From the NCBI RefSeq assembly GCF_001263415.1, contig NZ_LGTE01000004.1, forward strand, positions 62,001 to 126,000: a DNA stretch of 64,000 nt, given 5' to 3'. The stretch is from Thermincola ferriacetica. GTDB lineage: Bacteria > Bacillota > Thermincolia > Thermincolales > Thermincolaceae. A program made the translations under genes and the position numbers. Positions 34,928 to 41,812 of the stretch are shown here, one piece after another. The notes beneath the pieces are model-generated. The model made no database searches. It saw only the letters and a program-made list of their open reading frames with translations, and was not told the DNA's origin. How positions within the stretch are numbered: the stretch's first letter is position 1; each line of letters begins with the position of its first letter.

Positions 34928-35125
34928 ATGGAAGGTACAGTAAAATGGTTTAACGCCGAGAAAGGCTTTGGTTTTATCGAAACTAGCAACGGCAGCGACG
35001 TGTTTGTTCATTTTTCAGCTATTCAGAACGAGGGATTTAAAACTCTTGAAGAAGGCGAAAAGGTTTTCTTCGATATCGTTCAGGGTAATCGTGGGCCGCA
35101 GGCTGCCAACGTTGTCCGCAAGTAA
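34928..35125 (+). CDS. Cold-shock protein (CspA family)
   Basis: A 65-residue single cold-shock domain that binds single-stranded RNA/DNA. RNP1 is KGFGFIE and RNP2 is DVFVHFS, preceded by [11 protein letters not shown]. The ATG at 34928 is seven bases after GGAGG (a GTG directly upstream is the alternative). A strong terminator follows 16 bp after the stop. Confidence 0.97.
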   Translation: MEGTVKWFNAEKGFGFIETSNGSDVFVHFSAIQNEGFKTLEEGEKVFFDIVQGNRGPQAANVVRK

Positions 35126-35141
35126 TTCGGAGATACGTCAG

Positions 35142-35176
35142 GGGGTGTTCTCAAAGAGAACACCCCTTCAGATTTT
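35142..35176 (+). terminator. Rho-independent terminator of the cold-shock gene
   Basis: GGGGTGTTCTC/GAGAACACCCC perfect 11-bp stem with a three-base loop, then TTCAGATTTT. Confidence 0.85.
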
Positions 35177-35289
35177 AGACAAAGTCAAATTAGCACGATT
35201 GAGGGGAGCTTAAATGATTCCTCCGCTCCAATATTTTCAGGCCGGTCTATAGGAGGGGTGGGTGGGCTCTCCGTTACCACGGAGCTTTA

Positions 35290-35561
35290 TGCTGCAAAAC
35301 CTGGCCAAGAAGGCTATAACTGCTGGGGAGGTGAAACAATTGTTGCTCCGAGGTTACGGGCGGAGACAGTGTAAAACTCCGTTCAGTTGAAATCGCTGAA
35401 CCCGGCCAAATCGCCGTCCATGGCTCGTGGCCGGGTTTCCGGCGTCCGTGCCGGAAACAGCGATTTCAAGCCCTCACTATCGTAAACACTGTCTACCCGC
35501 CCTTCACCAAGTCGCAACTTATTGTTTTACCTCCCCAGCGGCACATTTTTGCAGTGCAGCA
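35290..35561. repeat. 270-nt multi-arm palindromic element
   Basis: Within the 449-bp gap between csp and the thioesterase gene are nested inverted repeats. GCTGGGGAGGTGAAACAAT (35322-35340) pairs with 35521-35539 with one G-T. GGCGGAGACAGTGT near 35359-35372 pairs with ACACTGTCTACCCGCC near 35486-35501. TTGAAATCGCTG (35387-35398) pairs perfectly with CAGCGATTTCAA (35458-35469). Inside these, AACCCGGCC/GGCCGGGTT and TTTCCGGC/GCCGGAAA form two further hairpins. It would fold as a long stem ending in a three-way junction. It could be a MITE-like repeat or a structured RNA; no coding frame is seen. Confidence 0.7.
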
Positions 35562-35574
35562 CCCTTCGCCATCT

Positions 35575-36090
35575 TCAAACATGCGGGAACCTTCTTTGCA
35601 GTCTTTTCTTTCTTCTCTCTTCCGCCTCTCTGCAGGCCTTCATCTCCTCTTCCGTTTCCGGTACCAACGGCGGCACCTTTTTCGGTCGGCCGTTCTCATC
35701 GAGAGCGACAAAGGTAAAATAAGCTTCGTTGGTCAGAATCACATTCCCGGAAATCGTATTCTCGGCATACGCGCGAACGATAACTTCCATGGAAGTATTC
35801 CCAACCCAGGTCAATTTCGCCTTTAGGACCACCATTTCACCCTGCCGGACGGGATGCCTGAAATCAAGGCTGTCGACAGCCACTGTAGCCACAATGCTGT
35901 TAGCGTGTCTGGAAGCGGCCATAGCCCCGGCCAGGTCCATCCAGTGCATCAATCGGCCGCCCAGCAGGTTGCCCAACAAATTAGTATCGTTGGGGAGGAC
36001 CAGCTCTGTGGTCTGAACTTCGGAAGCTCTCGGCGGTTTACCCTTTAACGATTCCTCACTGACTCCGTTTAACTTTTCAATCAATTGCAT
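35575..36090 (-). CDS. Acyl-CoA thioesterase (hotdog fold)
   Basis: This 171-residue single-hotdog-domain protein has NLLGGRLMHWMDLAGAMAA, the BACH/YkhA-type catalytic and CoA-binding motif. VDSLDFRHPVRQGEMVVLKA and AYFTFVALDENGRP are also typical. It hydrolyses acyl-CoA to free acid and CoA. The charged C-terminal tail is ordinary for the family. The gene stands alone and converges with csp, with the palindromic element between them. Confidence 0.93.
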   Translation of the reverse strand: MQLIEKLNGVSEESLKGKPPRASEVQTTELVLPNDTNLLGNLLGGRLMHWMDLAGAMAASRHANSIVATVAVDSLDFRHPVRQGEMVVLKAKLTWVGNTSMEVIVRAYAENTISGNVILTNEAYFTFVALDENGRPKKVPPLVPETEEEMKACREAEERRKKRLQRRFPHV

Positions 36091-36371
36091 TGCTCCTTTT
36101 TTCTTTAATTGACACTAAAATTGAACATATACTTTGATTGAACCAGTCTGTTTTAGTTTATCTGGCTATACCTTATTGTATGCCGTTCTTTGTTGTTCAG
36201 CTCCTGAAAGTCCAGTTTATCGCCACGAATGGCTACGCGGTATTATTGTGAGGACTGGCGATGGCATTAGGCGATGTGCTTGTCCGGCCAGAATAGAAGT
36301 ATTAACTGCAAAATGAATAACGGAATAACATACTTATGTAAATATTTGTATTAAATCAGGAGGTGTGCCTA

Positions 36372-36521
36372 ATGTCAGAAAGTACCATTCAAGTACAAAA
36401 GAGAGAACTAATTGACGGTTATCACGGAGTTCTTCCAATTGTCTTCTCCATAGCAGGTGAATCATACACATTAAGAAATAACTGGCATATTCTGCACATA
36501 CGCATAAAGGTTTTTACTTAA
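36372..36521 (+). CDS. Truncated gene fragment reading into rhs-derived sequence
   Basis: A 49-codon frame beginning MSESTIQVQKRELIDGYHGV, with a good ribosome site (AGGAGGTGTGCCTA). After about 40 codons it enters DNA that is antisense to an rhs fragment and stops. The first part looks like a real gene start cut off by recombination with rhs-related sequence. Product unknown. Confidence 0.35.
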   Translation: MSESTIQVQKRELIDGYHGVLPIVFSIAGESYTLRNNWHILHIRIKVFT

Positions 36522-36818
36522 CGGACTTCCCAAGCTACCCCAATAACTATCCCTACTCAAGAACCTCCCCGTCTCCGGCTCATAATACCTCGCCCGCAGG
36601 TACAGCAAGTTGGCCCGCTGCTATGCCTCTACTATACCACCGTTATTCCCAGCGCCATTACCGCCTTTGGACATTAACATGTACATCAGAGCCGCCTGTA
36701 ACCTCTTTATCAGGTGAACAATTAATGGGGAGGCGTTACTTTCTGCCTCCCTATTTACTAGATTTTGTACTTTTTTCTTTAATAATGCGAGGACCCATAA
36801 CCTTACTACAAATAACAT
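36494..36818 (-). pseudogene. Decayed rhs fragment (linker plus core end)
   Basis: Read from 36818 down, the frame gives LMYMLMSKGGNGAGNNGG, matching the LIYMLLANGGNGKGNSGG linker of the full-length Rhs protein, and then a stop. After it a frame reads LLYLRARYYEPETGRFLSRD and then PLSKNLYAYV, the end of an Rhs core, again matching the large gene at about 42430-42550. The sequence between linker and core end and the toxin tip are missing. Confidence 0.75.
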
Positions 36819-36859
36819 TTACTTCTTCCCCTTACTTTTCCTCTTTATCATAGCTTTTC

Positions 36860-37315
36860 CTACTTTTTCTCCTGCAACCAATTAATAATTAGTCTAACGA
36901 AACCAGCTTTCTGAACAATAAACACAGTTACATTGACTAGTGGAATAGAGGAAAATAATAGAAGTCCATATGCAACCCAGTCATAACCTTTTTTAAAACA
37001 GTATATGCCCGAAGATAATAAAATTAGAGAGAGCAAAGTAGCTATTAAAACTACTATTTTAAAAGAGGAAACTCTTGAAAAACTATAAACTAATACCATA
37101 GCAAAGACGGCAGCCAATAAGTTGTATCCAATTACCTCTACTTGATAAATACCTTCAATCGGATCTCTCCCAAAAATAAATGTTAGAAATAAAATACACA
37201 TGAGTAACAAGGTATTTTCTTTGAAGGATAGCTTTGGTTTTTGAAGTTTATAGATCGCTGGAAGGCTCATAATAATCCCTTTAGTTAAGAAATAAAATAT
37301 CCAAAACGTAACCAT
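36860..37315 (-). CDS. Small polytopic membrane protein, possible immunity protein
   Basis: 151 residues from an ATG with GGAGG seven bases upstream. Four to five hydrophobic helices (for example TLLLMCILFLTFIFG and LIATLLSLILLSSGIYCF) are present. Not recognised. It is AT-rich, follows the truncated phospholipase gene by 31 bp and lies next to an rhs fragment. That fits a membrane immunity protein against the phospholipase, but this is inference only. Confidence 0.55.
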   Translation of the reverse strand: MVTFWIFYFLTKGIIMSLPAIYKLQKPKLSFKENTLLLMCILFLTFIFGRDPIEGIYQVEVIGYNLLAAVFAMVLVYSFSRVSSFKIVVLIATLLSLILLSSGIYCFKKGYDWVAYGLLLFSSIPLVNVTVFIVQKAGFVRLIINWLQEKK

Positions 37316-37345
37316 TGCCTTTCCTCCAATATTTTTATTTAGTTT

Positions 37346-38059
37346 TTATTTTGGAGCTATTTTCTGCTTTGCAAAGAAATAGGCTAGAAGTTTAGCACTG
37401 TCTACTTGTGATTGTTTTAATGTAATTCTAATCACTTTATGCCACCATTCCGGATTTAAGCTATGTTGCGCTACATCTGTTCTATCATCTAGCACATAAG
37501 CATATCGGCTTGATTGCACGGCTACGCTGTGGCCAAAGTCCTCTAAATTTTTTAATCCATAATATATTTTAGTTTTAGCTATTGATAATTCTTTTTCAAA
37601 ATTATTCTTATACCAATCTGCATCCTCTTCAAACTCTGAATGTGCAGTAATCGGAGCTATGTTATTGGATGCATGCGCGGGATTGCCCAAATCTTGTAAA
37701 TAATGTAACGAAAACCCTAAATTATAGAAAGCATAATGTTTATTCTTATTAAAGAGACCCACAGCCTTTTCAAAAAAGTTTTTCATCCTTTTTAGAGCTG
37801 TATCCGTACCACCAACGTAATTCTTTTTAGTTTTTGGACTATAAAAGTGTCCAGTGTATGCACCTTGCCCCTTATCAGCGTCGTCTACACCTTTATACAA
37901 CCAATAACTATATTTTTGCGCAGTATTGTACCATTTTGTTAGCCCATCTTTTTTGAGTTTTTCTACAGCTCTAATTGCTATCCACCTATGGGTGCTCTCT
38001 GAAACTTGATATGGTGTCCAATCCAAAATAGAAGGAGGGTCAGAAGTTGTCGCTTCCAA
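37346..38059 (-). pseudogene. Zinc-dependent phospholipase C, N-terminus removed by a transposon end
   Basis: 237 codons remain. The zinc-site residues of the PLC/alpha-toxin family are all visible. A Trp (codon 14) and a His ten residues later (WTPYQVSESTH) match Trp1 and His11 of clostridial alpha-toxin. DDADKGQG, GHFYSP, HYLQDLGNPAHAS and HSEFEEDAD follow. In this family Trp1 becomes the N-terminus after signal-peptide cleavage and its amino group binds zinc. Here the codons before SDPPSILD come from the inverted repeat of the transposon at 38048-41370, and a stop lies just upstream. No signal peptide remains and export should fail. The catalytic domain itself is intact. Confidence 0.8.
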
Positions 38060-38081
38060 ATTTCTATGTCAGTAAAAAGAG
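38048..38081 (+). repeat. Left terminal inverted repeat of the transposon
   Basis: TGTCGCTTCC, nine unlike bases, TGTCAGT, then AAAAAGAGC. It supplies the first codons of the beheaded phospholipase reading frame on the other strand. Confidence 0.75.
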
Positions 38082-38250
38082 CTTTTTTTTAAAATTATTT
38101 GACACAAAATCGTTTGTCCGATATATTAGTCCTATCGGTCGATAGGGCTGTTTTTATGCCTGAAAAATAGATAAGACCTTTACGGGCTGTGTTGTTTGCC
38201 GACGCCACTCCCGCAAAGGTCCCCCAACACCCCCAATTGAGGGGATATCA

Positions 38251-38856
38251 ATGACTATTATACTACCCTTTTCCGGCGGCGTCACTGCCTATTTATCTAT
38301 AATTTTAGATTGGTATCGGACAACCCCGTATTTCTGCCCCCTCTGCAAAGGTAAAACCCATCGCCACGGTAAATATTTACGAACCGTATATAGTCAAGAC
38401 GAGTGCTTTATTATCCCAATCTTCCGGCGGCGCTGTCCAAACTGTAGAGTGACTTTTTCATTTATCCCTTCTTTCATTAAACCCTACGCCCGGTTCCTGA
38501 ATTCCTATCGTTTCGCCCTTTTTCAACGTCATGTGGTTGATGGGATATCTATCAGACAGACCCCGTCCTATTCGTCTGCTCATGGGATGCATTCTGTCAG
38601 TACCTGTACCTTCAGACGCTGGCTAAAGAGGTTTAAAAAGATTGCCCCGGAAGTCAGTAAACACCTTACCACACGGCTATTGGAATTACGTCCCGGTTTA
38701 TCTATTCCCAAAGGTTTACCGGATATAGCCTTTGTTTTAAATGCCGGGCAGGTTTTAAATCTCATAGTTCAGTCTCTTTTACCGGAAGAACCTTTGCATT
38801 CTTACGGTGTTTTTGACATGCTTAATTTACTCCTTCCGGGTAACTTGCTGGTATAA
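38251..38856 (+). CDS. DUF6431 zinc-ribbon protein of the transposon
   Basis: 201 residues from an ATG after GAGGGG. An N-terminal zinc ribbon is formed by FCPLCKGKTHRHG and RRRCPNCRVTF, followed by FIPSFIKPYARF and a helical region with SVSTCTFRRWLKRF. This is the DUF6431 type found with transposase/ATPase pairs in Firmicutes. DNA binding, perhaps target or end recognition, is likely from the zinc ribbon but not shown. Confidence 0.75.
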   Translation: MTIILPFSGGVTAYLSIILDWYRTTPYFCPLCKGKTHRHGKYLRTVYSQDECFIIPIFRRRCPNCRVTFSFIPSFIKPYARFLNSYRFALFQRHVVDGISIRQTPSYSSAHGMHSVSTCTFRRWLKRFKKIAPEVSKHLTTRLLELRPGLSIPKGLPDIAFVLNAGQVLNLIVQSLLPEEPLHSYGVFDMLNLLLPGNLLV

Positions 38857-39035
38857 CTCATCCTTTGCGGGGATTTTTTTTATGTCTTTTTGATGAAATT
38901 TTGGTGGCTTTTGCCCTGTTACCCGGCGAGTTGGCCGGATCTCCCCAAAACCGTCCACAGAATTTGCTATCTCCCCGGTTCGGGTTGCCTGTGGGAAAAT
39001 TATGGTGGATTTTATCAAGGAAAGGAGTGCATTGC

Positions 39036-40418
39036 ATGAACCAAGAGGAACGAGATATGCTGGCCAATTTCCGCTTCAGCCTGATTGCCCCACTGGTAAC
39101 CCGGAAGTTAAACAAGGGAGAACGCCAAAGAATCTTAACGGAGCTGGCCTGTCAAACCCACCTTACCCCCAAGGGGGAATGCAAAAGGTTCAGTGTCCGG
39201 ACCTTAGAACGTTATGTGGCGGCTTATGAAAAGGAGGGCCTGGCAGGGCTAATTCCTAAAGGGCGAAAAGACGCTGCCCGTTGCCGGGTCATACCTCCTG
39301 ACTTGTTGGACAATGCGGTAGCTCTCAAGCTGGAGGCGCCGGACAGAAGTGTGCGGCAGATTATCCGGATCCTGGAGCTTACCGGTTCCTGTCCGGAGGG
39401 TTTTCTTAAACCCAGCACTTTAAGCAGTCATCTCTATGCAACTGAACCGGTGCAAAAACTTATGGAAGGCAATAAAGAAGCCTGCCGCCGCTATGAGATG
39501 GCTTACCGTAACCAGGTATGGCAGGCTGATACCCACCATACTCTCTATTTGCCCCATCCCAAACAGCCCCATAAACGCCGCCTGGCTTATCTGATTGTCT
39601 TCCTGGACGATTATTCAAGACTCGTAACCCACGGGGAGTTCTTCTTTGAGGAAAATGTTTTAAGCCTGGAACAGGTTTTTAAGAAGGCTATCCTAAAACA
39701 CGGTATTCCTGAAAAGCTTTATGTGGACAACGGCGCTATCTACGCTTCCCGGCATCTGCAGGGAATCTGTGCCCGGTTGAAAACTCACCTGGTGCATGCT
39801 AAACCCTACCGACCTCAGGGTAAGGGCAAGGTGGAACGGTTTTTCCACTTCGTGGACCGTAGTTTTAAACCTGAGGCTTATCTCCTTATCGAACAGGGAA
39901 AGCTGACAACTCTGGAGGACCTCAACCAGTTTTTCTGGGCCTGGCTCGAGAAGGCTTATCAGACCAGGGTTCACGGTACAACCAAGGAAAAACCTCGTGT
40001 TCGCTTCGCCCAATGTGATAAAGAACTGCGCTATTTAGACCCCGTGCTGCTGGATAAATACTTCCTTTGGGAGGAAACCCGCAAGGTTGACGGGGCCGGT
40101 TGTGTCAGCCTACAGGGTAATCTCTACGAAGTGGACCTGCGCCTGGTCAAAAAGAAGGTAACTCTACGATTTGACCCTCAGGACTTAACCCGGTTGGAGG
40201 TATGGTTTGAGGGTGAGCAATACCCTGATGCTCTGCCCCTCAATATGACCCGCCACCGCCATAAGGCCTTGCCTGAGTTGGAGGAACAGCCAAGAGAGTC
40301 TACCGGCCTCAATTTTCTTGAAGCCACCAAAGCGGCCCTGGCCAAAGAACAGGCTGAAAGCCTGCGTAATTCCTTGTCTTTTGCCAAGCTGATTAAGGAG
40401 GAGGATGTTCATGATTAA
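39036..40418 (+). CDS. DDE-type integrase/transposase (rve core, TniA/IS481-like)
   Basis: 460 residues from an ATG seven bases after AAAGGAGTG; longer upstream readings lack support. The N-terminal helix-turn-helix region (RTLERYVAAYEKEGLAGL) is followed by the RNase H-like core with the catalytic triad in VWQADTHH, LYVDNGAIY and GKGKVERFF. A C-terminal beta-domain (GCVSLQGNLYEVDLRLVKKK) resembles Mu-type transposases. It overlaps the ATPase gene by 8 bp, implying coupling. Confidence 0.92.
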   Translation: MNQEERDMLANFRFSLIAPLVTRKLNKGERQRILTELACQTHLTPKGECKRFSVRTLERYVAAYEKEGLAGLIPKGRKDAARCRVIPPDLLDNAVALKLEAPDRSVRQIIRILELTGSCPEGFLKPSTLSSHLYATEPVQKLMEGNKEACRRYEMAYRNQVWQADTHHTLYLPHPKQPHKRRLAYLIVFLDDYSRLVTHGEFFFEENVLSLEQVFKKAILKHGIPEKLYVDNGAIYASRHLQGICARLKTHLVHAKPYRPQGKGKVERFFHFVDRSFKPEAYLLIEQGKLTTLEDLNQFFWAWLEKAYQTRVHGTTKEKPRVRFAQCDKELRYLDPVLLDKYFLWEETRKVDGAGCVSLQGNLYEVDLRLVKKKVTLRFDPQDLTRLEVWFEGEQYPDALPLNMTRHRHKALPELEEQPRESTGLNFLEATKAALAKEQAESLRNSLSFAKLIKEEDVHD

Positions 40419-41208
40419 AGAGTTTTTTGGTTTTTCTCACGTCCCTTTTACCAAAGAGATTGCCACTGATTTCATTTTTCCTTCGGAGCAGCATCAGGAG
40501 TTAACCGCCCGGCTGCGTTACGCTATCGAAAACCGCTATTTGTCCCTGGTTACCGGCGAGATCGGGGCCGGTAAATCTACGGCTATCCGGGCGCTCTGTA
40601 AGAGCTTGGACCCTTCCAAGTACAGGTTTGTTTACCTCTCCGAATCCCGCCTCAGTCCCCGCATATTTTACCAGGAGGTGCTCTACCAGTTGGATACGGA
40701 ACCCGGCTTCCTCCAGGCCACGGCCAAACGCCGGTTTGTGGAAACCATCCGGGACTTTTATGATAAGCACCATGTCCTGCCGGTCATTGTTGTCGATGAA
40801 GGCCAGGAGCTCTCTACTGCCATGATTAATGAGTTCCGCTTTGTCATTAATTTTGATGTGGATTCCCGTTCTCCCCTTGCCTTAATCCTTACAGGCCAGC
40901 CTGAACTCCGGGACCGCCTCAAACTCAGGGCGCTTAGGGCCATTGACCAGCGCATTAATGTCCGGTTTCACTTAAATGGCCTGTCCGAAGAGGAAACTAA
41001 AAAGTATATTTTCCATGCCCTGCAAAAAGCCGGCGGCACCCATATGTTTTTCTCCGATGATGCGGTTAAGGCCCTCTATGTCCATTCTAACGGCATCCCG
41101 CGCCTGATTAATGCTATATGTACCGACTGCCTAGTGGACGCCGTCACCCGCCAGCAGCACACTATTGACGCCACTACTGTTGCCAGGGTTATTGCCGAAC
41201 GCCAGTGA
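40411..41208 (+). CDS. AAA ATPase, ExeA/TniB-like transposition helper
   Basis: 265 residues from an ATG behind GGAGGA. It begins MIKEFFGFSHVPFTKEI, typical of ExeA-like proteins. Walker A is GEIGAGKST, Walker B VIVVDEGQE, sensor LILTGQPELR, and Arg-finger region RINVRFHLNGLSEEET. Homologues (TniB, TnsC, MuB, IstB-like) bind target DNA and activate the transposase. Confidence 0.92.
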   Translation: MIKEFFGFSHVPFTKEIATDFIFPSEQHQELTARLRYAIENRYLSLVTGEIGAGKSTAIRALCKSLDPSKYRFVYLSESRLSPRIFYQEVLYQLDTEPGFLQATAKRRFVETIRDFYDKHHVLPVIVVDEGQELSTAMINEFRFVINFDVDSRSPLALILTGQPELRDRLKLRALRAIDQRINVRFHLNGLSEEETKKYIFHALQKAGGTHMFFSDDAVKALYVHSNGIPRLINAICTDCLVDAVTRQQHTIDATTVARVIAERQ

Positions 41209-41269
41209 CTTGTCTCAGCCCTCTGACAAAGAGAGCTGTTTTTCACCCTTTCTACTGTCAATGGCAGTT

Positions 41270-41370
41270 GGAACTAAACATTTCTAAAATGTCATGCATT
41301 TCGGGAAATGCCCACTTCTAACTGCCATTGACGGCTGGAATGCCACTGACAAATAGCTCAGGAAGCGACA
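41270..41370 (-). repeat. Right end of the transposon with sub-terminal transposase-binding boxes
   Basis: Reading inward: TGTCGCTTCC, nine bases, TGTCAGTGGCATTCC, then CGTCAATGGCAGTTAGAAG, and about 40 bp further an inverted TGTCAATGGCAGTTGGAA. Several TGTCA boxes in both orientations are typical of multi-site transposon ends in the Tn7/Tn402 group. Confidence 0.7.
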
Positions 41371-41434
41371 TTACACCACGTTACCGCAGAACCCATTCTT
41401 ATTATTCGGGGATTGGTTGACTATATTACTTAGA

Positions 41435-41791
41435 TCAATTATCTTGCATCTTACTAAATTTTTCTCTTTCACTTTGGTTAAAGTTTTTTAATTCCTTACT
41501 TTTCTTAATTTGCCCAGTTTCGTAGTTTAACACAGTATATCCATTATCTCTTCCAATAACATAGATAAATTGATTTATTTCTTTATATTTATAAACGTGG
41601 GATTCTATAGGCTCCGCTGTTTCAACATTATTTAAAGAAAAAACATCATCTGTTACTTTTAATATTTGGTATTTTCCATCCCCAAACAATCTCTCAGTAT
41701 CTCTTCCAGCTGGATATTTATATGATTGACAACCCATTATCGTTCCAAGTAATAAAAATCCTAATAAAAACTTAATTAAATATCTGTTCAT
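41435..41791 (-). CDS. Small lipoprotein downstream of rhs, possible immunity protein
   Basis: A 118-residue protein, signal peptide FLLGFLLLGTIMGC with lipobox Cys at residue about 21. The rest is hydrophilic, rich in Lys, Asn and Tyr. No known domain is seen. It starts 22 bp after the rhs stop and shares the AT-rich composition of the rhs toxin tip, the position normally held by the cognate immunity gene. A lipoprotein would protect the outer face of the membrane. This is a context-based guess. Confidence 0.6.
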   Translation of the reverse strand: MNRYLIKFLLGFLLLGTIMGCQSYKYPAGRDTERLFGDGKYQILKVTDDVFSLNNVETAEPIESHVYKYKEINQFIYVIGRDNGYTVLNYETGQIKKSKELKNFNQSEREKFSKMQDN

Positions 41792-41812
41792 TATAAATTA
41801 TAACCTCCTTAC

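Larger units (their letters stand above)
38048..41370 (+). mobile_element. Three-gene transposon: DUF6431, DDE transposase, ExeA/TniB-like ATPase
   Basis: A 3.3-kb element bounded by inverted ends TGTCGCTTCC-N9-TGTCAGT (left 38048; right, reading inward from 41370). The TGTCG terminus, repeated TGTCA/TGACA boxes near the right end, and a DDE transposase paired with an AAA ATPase recall the Tn552/Tn402/Tn7 superfamily. The bases flanking the two ends (GAAGT and TTACA) do not match, so no target duplication is seen. That suggests a deletion or rearrangement after insertion. Confidence 0.8.

Noticed and set aside
35195-35235. Fragment resembling the end of a THF riboswitch (ATGATTCCTCCGCTCCA)
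   Set aside because: Only a short partial match; the conserved core and pairing partners are missing.
36134-36316. Sixty-codon plus-strand frame
   Set aside because: No ribosome site or motif; it may hold a short relic but cannot be supported.
38043-41375. Target-site duplication of the transposon
   Set aside because: The five bases on each side (GAAGT and TTACA) differ, so no duplication is claimed.
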